A stretch of 64,000 nucleotides of DNA from Opitutaceae bacterium (GTDB lineage: Bacteria; Verrucomicrobiota; Verrucomicrobiia; Opitutales; Opitutaceae): assembly GCA_041395105.1 (NCBI GenBank), contig JAWLBB010000001.1, forward strand, positions 930,001 through 994,000, read 5' to 3'. A program made the translations under genes and the position numbers. Positions 1-8,786 of this stretch are shown here, in pieces. The notes below the pieces were generated by a model. The model was not told the origin of the DNA. It saw only the letters and a list, made by a program, of their open reading frames with translations, and did not search any database. How positions within the stretch are numbered: the stretch's first letter is position 1; each line of letters starts with the position of its first letter.

Positions 1-399
1 ACGGTTTTCCTGGCCAGCCCTCTCGGCTGGTTCGAGGTCAGCGGATTGGCGCCATCCTATGTCAAGGCGGTTTCCGGACTGTTGAGAATCCGCACGACCC
101 ACCGGGATGCTCTCCTGACAGGAATGGTCATCCCGATCGGTTCGGTCCCCGATGGGGTCAGCTGGACCGGCTTCCTCTCGATGGATCCCCAGCAAAGCCG
201 GGGCTATGCGCTTGTTTTCAGGGAACTCGCCGGGTCCTCGGAGTGGACGATCCCGATCAGCGGGCTGTTCGGCCCGAATCGGCTGGAGTTGGAGATTCTG
301 GCCGGAGAGGGGACGGCTTCGGCTGACGGGAGAGAAATCAGGTTCTCGATTCCCGGTTCCCTGGGCTTTCTCCTGGTTCAGGTGGATGCCGGTCAATGA
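1..399 (+). CDS. C-terminal fragment of probable alpha-galactosidase-like glycoside hydrolase
   Basis: The frame is open from the first base of the window to a TGA at 397-399, so this is the 3' end of a gene whose start lies outside. About 132 residues are visible. The text resembles the end of melibiase-type (GH27/GH36-like) enzymes: a GWFEVSGL segment, a basic helix, a VIPIG..PDG.SWTGF segment and GYALVFREL, followed by a small beta-rich domain. This resemblance is recalled, not searched, and the catalytic domain is not present. If correct, the enzyme would hydrolyse alpha-galactosides or similar glycans. It lies 109 bp upstream of the subtilase gene in the same direction. Only the C-terminus is seen, so substrate and export status cannot be judged. 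Confidence 0.5.
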   Translation, partial: TVFLASPLGWFEVSGLAPSYVKAVSGLLRIRTTHRDALLTGMVIPIGSVPDGVSWTGFLSMDPQQSRGYALVFRELAGSSEWTIPISGLFGPNRLELEILAGEGTASADGREIRFSIPGSLGFLLVQVDAGQ

Positions 400-508
400 A
401 ACAGTCTTCGGGTGCGGCTGAAAATATCCAGAAGGTGTGGATTGCCAAATCACGGATTCTCGGCTTGAGGAAGGTGTTCACAAACTTCAACCCACAGTAA
501 CTCCGCTT

Positions 509-3500
509 ATGGCTTTAAAGTATGCTCGGATGATTGCCGTCTCGCTGTTGCCCTTCGCTCTATTGGCGAATCCGGCAGCGGCCGCCCGATCCGTTTCGGA
601 TCTTCGCCTCGACACACCGGTCACCACAGACCGGGCTCCCCGCTCCGTCGCCACCAGCCCGGCTTCCGGCGAAATTGAGATCGTCATCCAGCTGCAAGGC
701 CCGTCCATTGCCGAAGCGCACGAAAAGGACGCCAAGAAGAACGGCAGGATGCTCTCGAAGAAGGCGCAGAGAGACATTGCTCGGGCTCTTGAGTCCGAGC
801 AGTCCGGGGTGATGGCCTCGGTCGCCCAATTGGGTGGACGGGAAGTGGCCCGCCTGACCAAGGTGCTCAACGCGGTCATCGTCAGCGTCGACGCCTCCAA
901 GGTGGCCCAACTGTCGGATCTGCCCGGGGTGATCTCCGTCCGTCCGGTCGGCGAGTACGAGATGGATCTCACGGACACGGTTCCCTATATCGGAGCGGCG
1001 ATGGCCCAGGCCGAGGGAATTGATGGCACGGGAGTGACCGTGGCGGTGCTCGATTCCGGTATCGACTACACCCATAAGAATCTTGGTGGGCCAGGGACTT
1101 TCCCGGACTACCTGGCGGCTTGGGGTACTGGAATCGGAGATCCTCTTCAGACCACCACGGACGGGCTCTTCCCCACTGATAAGGTGATCGGGGGCTACGA
1201 TTTTGTCGGGGAACTCTGGCCGACCTATGGTCCCCGATCCGAGGATCCGGATCCGATCGACTACGAGGGACACGGCACCCATGTGGCCGACATCATCGCC
1301 GGCCAGAGCCTGGATGGGACGCACGTCGGCGTGGCCCCCGGGGCCAGGCTCTTCGCGATCAAGGTCTGCTCGGCCGTTTCTTCCTCCTGTAACGGAGAGG
1401 CCCTCCTTCTCGGCATGGAGTATGCCCTGGACCCGAACGGCGATGGGGATATCTCCGACGCGGTTGACGTGATCAATCTCTCCCTCGGTTCTTCCTATGG
1501 ACAGATCGAGGACGACCTCAGCCTGGCCGCGAGCAATGCCGTCCGCCTCGGCGTCGTCGTGGTGGCCTCGGCCGGTAACAGTGCCGACCGTCCCTATATC
1601 GTGGGCTCGCCCTCATCGACACCCGAAGTGATCAGCGTGGCTCAGACCCAGGTTCCGAGCGCTGAGGCGATCCCCCTCAAGGTGAACAGCCCGGCTCCAG
1701 CGACTTATGGGAACACCGCTACCATCGACTGGGCCCCGATCGTCGGTAGCATTTCGGCCGATCTTCTCTACCCCGACACCAATCGTCTCGCTGGTGCGGA
1801 ATTCCCCGCCGGGACCTTTGATGGGAAGATCGCTGTCATCGACCGCGGTAGTGTCTCCATTTCGTTCAAGGTCTACTGGGCTCAAAAGGCCGGTGCCCTT
1901 GCGGTCATTCTGGTCAATAATGCTCCGGGCGCCGCCCCGAGTTTCAGCTTCGGAGGATTGCCTGAAGATCCCCCGGCCTTCACCGACCTGGTCCCGACCC
2001 TGGTCGTCGGTCAGGAAGTCGGCAATGTGCTCAAGTCCCAGCTTGCTGCCGGCGCTGTCAATGCCACCATTGAGGATGTCGGTGGCATCCCGCTCGCGGG
2101 CAGCATGGTGGCCTCGTCCAGTCGGGGTCCCAGTGTCAGCTTCAACGCGATCAAGCCGGACATCGGCGCTCCCGGTGCGTCCATCTCCGCTGTGGTGGGA
2201 ACAGGCGACGGAGTCGAAGCCTTTGGTGGTACCTCCGGGGCTGCCCCGATGGTTTCGGGGGCGGCGGCTTTGCTGCTCGAAGCCTATCCAAAGGCTTCGG
2301 TCGGCGAGATCAAAGCCCGCCTGATGAACAATGGGAATACTGAGGTCTATACCAACCCGGCCACCCAGCCGGGTGATCTGGCCCCGATCACCCGGATCGG
2401 TGGTGGCGAAGTCCAGGTGGACCAGGCGATCGCCGCGATGACGGCGGCCTGGGCCGAGGACGATTCCCAAGGACACCGCGGCTGGGGATGGTGGAATTTC
2501 GGTTCATGGGATGACCGGAGGGAGGCCAGACACGAGGATCGGAAGGCCAAGGCCTACGCGGTCAGCCTGTCTTTCGGATTCCAGACGGTCCCGTGGAAAC
2601 AGATTATCAATCAGACGGTCCGGGTAACCAATTATGCCAACCGGGATCGCACCTACACCATCAATCCGACTTTCCGCTACGCCGATGATGCCGCCAGCGG
2701 AGCGGTCAAGATACTCACTCCGAGAACGATCCGGGTGAAGAAGAACTCCAGTGCCACCTTCAAGGTGCTCCTCTATATCGATGGTTCCAAGCTGCCGTTT
2801 TACGTCCTCAACGGGGGCCCGCTGGGCGGGACCGGGGCCAGTCTTCAGGTCAATGAGTTCGACGGATACCTGGTGATCGCCGATCGCGACGACTCGGTGA
2901 ACCTGCCCTGGCAGGTGCTGCCTCACAAGGCCGCGGATGTCAAACTGGAGGGACGGTCGGTCAATCTCAGGAAGGGCAAGGGCGACTTCAGGCTCCGCAA
3001 CTGGAGCCCGGTTCTGGATGGCGAGGTTGAGGTTTTCGATCTGCTCGGAAGCAGTCCGAAAATCAAGAAGCAGTTTCTTCCCGGCCCGGGTGACAACCTG
3101 GCGGTGATTGACCTCAAGAGTGTCGGTGCGGCCTTTTTCGGCTTCGATGGCGGTGGCTACCCGGTCGGTGGCATCGCGATCAGCGCCTACGGACGACGGG
3201 CGCATCCCAACTACCCGGCGGGTTTCGAGATCCAGTTCTTCATCGATGATGACGACGAGCCAGACTACATCGTCTACAATGCTGAGTTGGGCGGTGCGTT
3301 TGCTGCGGATGGACGCAATGCGGTCTATCAGGGATCGATTGCGACTGGGTATACCGCCTACTTCCTGAGTGACGCCCAGCTGAATTCGGGGAACATCATC
3401 CTCCCATTTTACCTGGATGAACTCCCCAACTGGAGCTACGAAGACGGAGCGACCGTTCGGATGGCGGTTCTGGCCTATGACAATTACTTCACCGGCATTG

Positions 3501-3709
3501 TCAGTGATGTGATTGAGGTGGGTCAGTACACCTTCGGGCTGCCGAAGTATGACGGCGGCGGCCTTCTCACCGTTCCGGCCTGGAGCGGTTCAAAATTCCC
3601 GGTAACCGCGGTCCCGGGAGGGGCGGAGGCTTCGCCGTCTCAGACGGGCCTTCTCCTCATGTATCGGGACGGGGCGAATCGGGAATCGGAGGAAGTCCTC
3701 ATCAAGTAA
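509..3709 (+). CDS. Secreted subtilisin-like serine protease (S8) with PA domain
   Basis: Exported endopeptidase of 1066 residues. The ATG at 509 starts a signal peptide (MALKYARMIAVSLL, then Ala-rich to about residue 26); an in-frame GTG at 437 and an ATG at 530 are alternatives. An inhibitor-I9-like propeptide follows (roughly residues 50-145). The catalytic triad is readable: Asp182 (VAVLDSGID), His255 (GHGTHVA) and Ser576 (GGTSGAAPM). Between His and Ser lies a protease-associated insert (FDGKIAVIDRG, then GALAVILVNNAPG), as in Vpr/C5a-peptidase-like subtilases. About 450 residues after the catalytic domain look like beta-rich Fn3-type modules. A strong terminator follows, so it is probably monocistronic or the end of an operon with the preceding glycosidase. 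The family assignment is secure; the substrate is unknown. Confidence 0.93.
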   Translation: MALKYARMIAVSLLPFALLANPAAAARSVSDLRLDTPVTTDRAPRSVATSPASGEIEIVIQLQGPSIAEAHEKDAKKNGRMLSKKAQRDIARALESEQSGVMASVAQLGGREVARLTKVLNAVIVSVDASKVAQLSDLPGVISVRPVGEYEMDLTDTVPYIGAAMAQAEGIDGTGVTVAVLDSGIDYTHKNLGGPGTFPDYLAAWGTGIGDPLQTTTDGLFPTDKVIGGYDFVGELWPTYGPRSEDPDPIDYEGHGTHVADIIAGQSLDGTHVGVAPGARLFAIKVCSAVSSSCNGEALLLGMEYALDPNGDGDISDAVDVINLSLGSSYGQIEDDLSLAASNAVRLGVVVVASAGNSADRPYIVGSPSSTPEVISVAQTQVPSAEAIPLKVNSPAPATYGNTATIDWAPIVGSISADLLYPDTNRLAGAEFPAGTFDGKIAVIDRGSVSISFKVYWAQKAGALAVILVNNAPGAAPSFSFGGLPEDPPAFTDLVPTLVVGQEVGNVLKSQLAAGAVNATIEDVGGIPLAGSMVASSSRGPSVSFNAIKPDIGAPGASISAVVGTGDGVEAFGGTSGAAPMVSGAAALLLEAYPKASVGEIKARLMNNGNTEVYTNPATQPGDLAPITRIGGGEVQVDQAIAAMTAAWAEDDSQGHRGWGWWNFGSWDDRREARHEDRKAKAYAVSLSFGFQTVPWKQIINQTVRVTNYANRDRTYTINPTFRYADDAASGAVKILTPRTIRVKKNSSATFKVLLYIDGSKLPFYVLNGGPLGGTGASLQVNEFDGYLVIADRDDSVNLPWQVLPHKAADVKLEGRSVNLRKGKGDFRLRNWSPVLDGEVEVFDLLGSSPKIKKQFLPGPGDNLAVIDLKSVGAAFFGFDGGGYPVGGIAISAYGRRAHPNYPAGFEIQFFIDDDDEPDYIVYNAELGGAFAADGRNAVYQGSIATGYTAYFLSDAQLNSGNIILPFYLDELPNWSYEDGATVRMAVLAYDNYFTGIVSDVIEVGQYTFGLPKYDGGGLLTVPAWSGSKFPVTAVPGGAEASPSQTGLLLMYRDGANRESEEVLIK

Positions 3710-3735
3710 CCCTTCCCGTTCCGTTCGATATTCTC

Positions 3736-3775
3736 CAGGGGCGCTCCGCGAGGGGCGCCCCTGTTTATTTTTTTG
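3736..3775 (+). terminator. Rho-independent terminator of the subtilase gene
   Basis: A perfect 9-bp inverted repeat (CAGGGGCGC at 3736-3744 with GCGCCCCTG at 3755-3763) encloses a 10-nt loop and is followed at once by TTTATTTTTTT. It starts 27 bp after the protease stop codon. This is the clearest intrinsic terminator in the window. Confidence 0.9.
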
Positions 3776-3980
3776 TGGTGCCCCGGGTTGTTCCTGATGG
3801 ACCAACACGCATCAAACGAGGGCATGCGTGGCGGCCGGGCGGCCGCTCAGGAGACCAGCCCTCCGTCTTCAGAAGGGATTCCATGGAGCCAGGGCCGTGC
3901 TCCCCGAGCGTGCACGGCACCTCGGGACAGGCCTGCGCGACCGCCCGAAGCCCCCGTCAATCCATGCTTGTTACGGTGGA

Positions 3981-5801
3981 CTACGGAGCAGGGGTGCCGC
4001 CGGGTGGATTGTCTGTGCGTGCGCCTTCCCCATCCGGATCCGCGGTCGGCGGCGGTGGCTGCTCCGTCTCGACGGTGGTGTCGAGCGGGTGCTCGTGAGC
4101 ATACCATTCCCTGGATACCTTGCCGTCGAGGAAGGACCAATTTGCCGGGTAGACATCGGGATCGAAGATGACGTGATAAAAGTGCCAGACGATGATCGCG
4201 AGCACGGCGAGAATGGCCTCGAAGAAGTGAATCGTCACGCTGGCATCGATCACCCACCGCGGCACATACTGGGTGACGGGAAGCTTCCACCAGATGATCA
4301 ATCCGGTTGTACCCATCAGGAGCATACCCCAGACCACCGCCCAGTATTCGACTTTCTCGGCATAGCTGAACCGGCCGAAGCGGGGCCGCTTTTCGGAACG
4401 CTCGAGGAACCAGCTGACGTTGTCCTTCAGGTCGCGGAAGTCCTTCGGTCGCGGCGCCAGGTCGCTCATCAGTTTGTGTCCGCGCCGGGTGAGCCAGACC
4501 CAGAGGATGTGGTAGACACCAAGCGCCATCATGACGATGCCGGACCACCGGTGGGTCAACCGGCGGAATTCCTCGGTGCCAAAGAGGATCCCGATCCACG
4601 AGTCCGGATACTTGAGCGCGAAGCCCGAGAGCGAGAGATAAATGAAGCAGATGACGAGCAGCGCGTGCTGAATCCGGAGCTGTCGGCTCATCCGGATGAC
4701 CACGCGGTCCTTGCGGCGGAGTGAAGGAATGACCTTCCGTCGAAAGGCCAGTCCGTTGTGCAGGACCATGAGCCCGATCAGGAGCACGATGACCACGGTG
4801 TAGATCCGGGCGATCCAGAGGGTGAGATGGGAACTGAAATCGCCATTCCCATCCATGGCCTGATGGATCTTTCCCGAGACGAATTTCTCACTTGCGCCTG
4901 GATGGCACTCGCCGCAGGTCCGGGCCAGGTTGGCCGGGTTGATGGTGGAGCGCGGATCCGAAGACGGCCTGATGTCGTGGACGCCGTGGCAGCTGGCGCA
5001 ATTGGCCGCCTCGGGTGAATTCTTGCGGTAGGCCAGGCCATGGTAGCTGTCAAAGAACGTCGTGACACGGTCCGCCGGCAGCCCGAAGCGGGTGGCGAGG
5101 ATCTCCGAATCGTGGCACCGGCTGCAGACCTGCTCGGATATCCGGCGCAATGCATCGTCGCTCAGGTAACCGATGGAGTGCTCCGCGTGACAGTCCGAAC
5201 AGGATGGCGCTTCGCGTTCCCCGCGCAGAATGGCCTGTCCGTGGACGCTTTCGGTTACCTCCCGGGCGACATCCTCGTGGCATCTTCCGCAGGTGAAGGT
5301 GAGTTTGGAATAATGGACCGTCGAGGCGGGATCGAGGATCGAGGGCATCTCGTGTCCGTCGCCATGGCAGTCCGTGCAGGAGGCGGTGGTTTCGACACCG
5401 CCTTCCCCGATGCGGTGGTGGAGTGAGTCGCCCTGTGAGGCGGACTGCTCCTCATGGCAGGAGACACAATCGACCGGTGGAGGGTAGTTGCCGTCAGGGT
5501 GAAGTTCCTCGTCGATCGTGACGTGACACTCCAGGCAGGAGATGCCGGTGTGGACCGACCGGCCGAGGGCCTCGACGTCGACATGAAGTCTGGCCTCGGT
5601 ACCGTCCGGCCGAGTCTCGACGAACTCCGGATCGTCGTGACACATCAGGCAGTCGGCATCGTCTCCGCGCAGTGGGGAGGCCATCCCGAGCGCGAGCAAC
5701 GCACCGGCCAACCCGAGGCACAGGCGAAGTGACGGGTGACCGAAATTGTAGAAAAGGCCGATCGTCGACATTGAATGGGACATTGCGTCTTTGATCGGCA
5801 T
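3981..5801 (-). CDS. Nine-haem c-type cytochrome fused to membrane cytochrome b (CbcL-like quinol oxidoreductase)
   Basis: The N-terminal signal sequence ends near residue 46. Nine CxxCH haem-binding motifs follow at C51, C89, C112, C142, C171, C201, C226, C268 and C296, so the first 300 residues form a periplasmic multihaem domain. The C-terminal half has about four membrane helices (roughly 328-350, 375-397, 413-436, 485-505, then 522-545) with histidines H379, H417, H431, H525, H540 and H543 placed as in HydC/FdnI diheme cytochrome b subunits. The combination of nine c haems and a FdnI-like b domain matches CbcL of Geobacter, an inner-membrane quinol oxidoreductase feeding extracellular electron acceptors. 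That function here is inference. Haem attachment would need the ResB/CcsA pair at 27.4-30.4 kb. No partner cytochrome or porin is adjacent. No clear SD is seen; starts at 5783 or 5771 are possible. Confidence 0.85.
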   Translation of the reverse strand: MPIKDAMSHSMSTIGLFYNFGHPSLRLCLGLAGALLALGMASPLRGDDADCLMCHDDPEFVETRPDGTEARLHVDVEALGRSVHTGISCLECHVTIDEELHPDGNYPPPVDCVSCHEEQSASQGDSLHHRIGEGGVETTASCTDCHGDGHEMPSILDPASTVHYSKLTFTCGRCHEDVAREVTESVHGQAILRGEREAPSCSDCHAEHSIGYLSDDALRRISEQVCSRCHDSEILATRFGLPADRVTTFFDSYHGLAYRKNSPEAANCASCHGVHDIRPSSDPRSTINPANLARTCGECHPGASEKFVSGKIHQAMDGNGDFSSHLTLWIARIYTVVIVLLIGLMVLHNGLAFRRKVIPSLRRKDRVVIRMSRQLRIQHALLVICFIYLSLSGFALKYPDSWIGILFGTEEFRRLTHRWSGIVMMALGVYHILWVWLTRRGHKLMSDLAPRPKDFRDLKDNVSWFLERSEKRPRFGRFSYAEKVEYWAVVWGMLLMGTTGLIIWWKLPVTQYVPRWVIDASVTIHFFEAILAVLAIIVWHFYHVIFDPDVYPANWSFLDGKVSREWYAHEHPLDTTVETEQPPPPTADPDGEGARTDNPPGGTPAP

Positions 5802-5860
5802 TAAGACTAATGCTTTGAGATCTTACAATAAGAAACGCTAATGATAATTCGATAGAAGGC
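5802..5860 (-). promoter_or_regulatory. Candidate promoter region of the multihaem cytochrome gene
   Basis: This is an AT-rich stretch in an otherwise GC-rich window. On the minus strand it reads TTGTAA, 17 nt, CTTAAT just before the cytochrome start; each box matches the sigma-70 consensus at four of six positions. The match is weak and placed very close to the start codon, so it is only a candidate. Confidence 0.2.
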
Positions 5861-6003
5861 GTTCCGGTTGGGAATTGAGGTCTCATTGCCGGTGATCCGG
5901 GAACTCAAACCCGGCGGGTTTTGTCCGATGGACTCTATCGGTGGCGGGCGTCGGCCGGATCGAGATCCGTCGCCGTTGTCCGCCTTTACCGTATTCCAGC
6001 TTC

Positions 6004-7065
6004 ATGAAAATCCTTGGTATCCTGCCGGCGGTGTCCGCATCCATCCTGGGACTCCTGGGACTTGCCGGGTGCTCGAGCACGCGCTCCGTTTCCATGAATG
6101 CGATGAATCCTGCGGAAATGACCTTTCCCAAGGAAATCCGGACGATCCTCATCGTCGACCGCAGCGAGTTCCATGATGGCACGGTCGGTCTGCTGGAATC
6201 TGTCTTGACCGGCGAGATCCCTGATCAGGACCGCAAGGGGCTCCAGACCATGATTTCGGAGTTGCGCAATCAACTCGCCTGGTCCGGGCGATTTCGCACC
6301 GTCGTGGCCAGCGAGGTTCTGCCCGGCAACAGCCTGACCGGGGTCTTCCCGGATCCGCTCGATTGGAGTCAGATCGATACCCTGACCAGGAAATACTCCG
6401 CCGACGCCGTTCTCAGTATCGAGATTTTCGACAGCGATTTCATCATCACGGACGGACGTCGGCTGGTGAAGAAGACGGTCAAGGAGGAAGGTGGCGAAAC
6501 CGAGGTGCAGGTGACGGAGTATTTCGCGGAGGGTGTCGCCAATATGAACATCGGATTTCGCATCTACGATCCAAAGTCGCGGGATATCCTCGACGAAGAC
6601 ATCTACAGCCGGACCAATCGCTGGGAGGCCAGGGGATCATCGTTGCAGGATGCGCTTCTCGCACTTGACGACAAGATGGACGCCGCCCGACGGGTGAGTC
6701 GTCAGGTCGGCGTCGAATACGCCTACAGGATCGCTCCCATGCCGACGCAGGTCAGCCGTACCTTCTACGGAAAATCCAAGCACGTCCGGGAAATGGAGGA
6801 GGGTGGGCGACAGGCCGATGTCGGTGACTGGGCGGGAGCCGCCCGCACCTGGGAGGCGGGCCTGAACTTCGCCGACACGAAGGATGCAGGGCGCCTGTGC
6901 TACAATATCGCGATCGCCTGTGAGGTTCAGGGCGACTGGAAAAACGCGCGAAAGTGGGCTGAGCGGGCCTATGTCGAATACGCCAACAAGGAAGCCCGCG
7001 ACTACCTCAATGAACTCGACCGGCGTGTCTGGCGGGAGGAACTCGCCATGGACCAGATGAAGTAG
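6004..7065 (+). CDS. Outer-membrane-type lipoprotein, DUF6340-like with TPR-like C-terminus
   Basis: Predicted lipoprotein of 353 residues. The ATG at 6004 begins a type II signal peptide with lipobox LAGC and lipidated Cys23; an upstream in-frame GTG at 5941 would put a long tail before the signal and is rejected. The first two thirds (about 45-240) have alternating strands with TILIVDRSE and DAVLSIEIFDSD segments, resembling DUF6340-type lipoproteins. The last 90 residues look like two TPR helices (GDWAGAARTWEAGLNFAD, then GDWKNARKWAERAYVEYANK). It is divergent from the cytochrome gene. No enzymatic motif is visible; a structural or assembly role in the cell envelope is the most that can be inferred. 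Confidence 0.75.
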   Translation: MKILGILPAVSASILGLLGLAGCSSTRSVSMNAMNPAEMTFPKEIRTILIVDRSEFHDGTVGLLESVLTGEIPDQDRKGLQTMISELRNQLAWSGRFRTVVASEVLPGNSLTGVFPDPLDWSQIDTLTRKYSADAVLSIEIFDSDFIITDGRRLVKKTVKEEGGETEVQVTEYFAEGVANMNIGFRIYDPKSRDILDEDIYSRTNRWEARGSSLQDALLALDDKMDAARRVSRQVGVEYAYRIAPMPTQVSRTFYGKSKHVREMEEGGRQADVGDWAGAARTWEAGLNFADTKDAGRLCYNIAIACEVQGDWKNARKWAERAYVEYANKEARDYLNELDRRVWREELAMDQMK

Positions 7066-7236
7066 AGGCTGACGGCAGGTCGGTCGGGATCGGACGGGCT
7101 CAGATCGCGGCCTGTGTCCGTCAGGGGGCAAGGATGGCCCGGAACATGGTTCCGGCGACGCGCTGGATTTGACCCCGATATCGCTTTGGCTGGCCAACTC
7201 CCGGCCTTCAGCCATCTTCAGGGCAACCCCTCGCCC

Positions 7237-8253
7237 ATGATTCGCAAGGAAACCTCCTTTCTCGCCGTCGGCCTTGTGCTCGGCGCCATCCTCACCGCCA
7301 CCTGCTTCGTCTTCCTGCAACGCGCCCATCGACAGGGCGGTGGGGCGGCCCACCGGGTGCTCAAGCTGGGCCATGCACTCGATCAGTCCCACCCGGTCCA
7401 TGCCGGGATGGAATTCATGGCGAAGCGCCTGGCCGAGATCTCGGGCGGGGCGGTTGAGCTGCAGATCTTTCCCAACGGGCAGCTAGGTTCCGAGCCAGAA
7501 TGCATCGAGCAGTTGCAGCGAGGTGCCCTCGCCATGGTCAAGACCTCCGCGGCCACCATGGAGGGCTTTGTGCCGGAGATGGCGGTCTTCGGGCTGCCGT
7601 ATCTGTTTCGCGATGACGACCATTGCTGGAAGGTGCTCAACGGAGAAATCGGCCGCGAGTTGCTCGCCGCCGGCGATGGAGTCGGCATTCATGGCCTCTG
7701 TTACTACGATTCCGGCAGCCGCAGCTTCTACATGATCTCGGCGCCGATCCTCGATCCGGCGGATCTGAAGGGAAGGAAGATTCGCGTGCTGCCCAGCCGC
7801 ATGGCGATGGACATGATCTCCACCATGGGCGGCGCGCCCACCCCGATCCCCTGGGGTGAGCTCTATACGGCGCTGCAGCAGGGCATGGTCGATGGTGCGG
7901 AGAACAATCCACCCAGCCTGCTTTCCAGCCGTCATTACGAAGTGGCCCGGCACTATTCCCTCGATGAGCATACCCGCATCCCGGATATGGTGATCTTCAG
8001 CCAGACCATCTGGAACACCCTCAGTCCGCAGGAAAAGGCCTGGATCGAGCAGGCGGCGGCGGAATCAGTCACCTTCCAGCGGGCACTCTGGCAGGAAAAG
8101 ACGGCCGAAGCGCTCGCCCAGATTGAAGCGGCCGGGGTCTCCATCCTGCGTCCGGACAAGGGTCCCTTTGTCACCGCGACACTGCCACTTTATGAGCAGA
8201 TCGGCGATTCTGCGGTGGGTCGACTGGCCAAACGTATCCGGGAGGTGAAATGA
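7237..8253 (+). CDS. dctP: TRAP transporter substrate-binding protein, DctP family
   Basis: Periplasmic solute receptor of 338 residues for a tripartite ATP-independent transporter. The ATG at 7237 opens an uncleaved or cleaved signal segment (FLAVGLVLGAILTATCFVF); a GTG at 7114 in frame would add 41 residues without signal character. DctP hallmarks follow: KLGHALDQSHPVHAG, the FPNGQLGSE segment, PYLFRDDDH, and GRKIRVLPSRMAMDM, which contains the arginine that normally contacts a substrate carboxylate. The stop overlaps the start of the next gene by ATGA, so it is translationally coupled to the membrane subunits. The ligand is probably an organic or sugar acid; the facing glycosidase-like gene makes a sugar acid plausible but this is inference. 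Confidence 0.93.
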   Translation: MIRKETSFLAVGLVLGAILTATCFVFLQRAHRQGGGAAHRVLKLGHALDQSHPVHAGMEFMAKRLAEISGGAVELQIFPNGQLGSEPECIEQLQRGALAMVKTSAATMEGFVPEMAVFGLPYLFRDDDHCWKVLNGEIGRELLAAGDGVGIHGLCYYDSGSRSFYMISAPILDPADLKGRKIRVLPSRMAMDMISTMGGAPTPIPWGELYTALQQGMVDGAENNPPSLLSSRHYEVARHYSLDEHTRIPDMVIFSQTIWNTLSPQEKAWIEQAAAESVTFQRALWQEKTAEALAQIEAAGVSILRPDKGPFVTATLPLYEQIGDSAVGRLAKRIREVK

Positions 8254-8786
8254 GCGAGCCTTCCACTATGACGCCAACCCGGGGGAATCGGATCTGGGAG
8301 GTCTTTGTCCGGGGTCTGGAGTGGTTGACCATCGGCATGTTTGCCGCCCTCCTGCTCGATGTCCTGTGGGGTGTCGTTTCGCGCTACCTTCTTGGCTCGC
8401 AGAGTCGGTGGACGGAGGAATTGGCGGTCTACCTGCTGGTCTGGGTCTCCCTGCTGGGTGCCGCCTTGGTCTTTCGGGATCGGGGTCACCTCGGGGTCGA
8501 CTATTTTGTGGGCAAACTGGACCCGGCGGCCCGTCGCCTGAGCGCGGTCATCGCCGAGATCGCCGTCATGGTCTTTGCGGGCTTTGTGCTGATTGGCGGA
8601 GGCTGGATGCTGGTCAGTGAAACGCTTCGGTCGGGTCAACTCACCCCCGCAATGGGTTGGCCGATCGGCTACCTTTACAGCGTGGTTCCGCTCAGCGGAC
8701 TCTTCATCATGGCGTTCTCCGTAGAGCATCTCGTCACGGGACGGACCACGGCGTCGGCGGATGCCATCGGGAAGGATCTGACATGA
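8250..8786 (+). CDS. dctQ: TRAP transporter small membrane subunit, DctQ family
   Basis: Small integral membrane subunit of the TRAP transporter, 178 residues. Four hydrophobic helices are visible, with the DctQ signature around RWTEELAVYLLVWVSLLG (helix 2) and a GHLGVDYF segment just after it. It starts inside the stop of dctP (ATGA overlap) and itself ends in an ATGA overlap with dctM, so the three subunits form one coupled operon. Confidence 0.92.
   Translation: MSEPSTMTPTRGNRIWEVFVRGLEWLTIGMFAALLLDVLWGVVSRYLLGSQSRWTEELAVYLLVWVSLLGAALVFRDRGHLGVDYFVGKLDPAARRLSAVIAEIAVMVFAGFVLIGGGWMLVSETLRSGQLTPAMGWPIGYLYSVVPLSGLFIMAFSVEHLVTGRTTASADAIGKDLT

Noticed and set aside
437..508. GTG at 437 as start of the subtilase
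   Set aside because: It puts 24 polar residues before an otherwise normal signal peptide; the ATG at 509 fits export better.
7066..7130. Inverted repeat CTGACGG/CCGTCAG after the DUF6340-like gene as a terminator
   Set aside because: Arms are far apart and no T-run follows; a terminator cannot be claimed.
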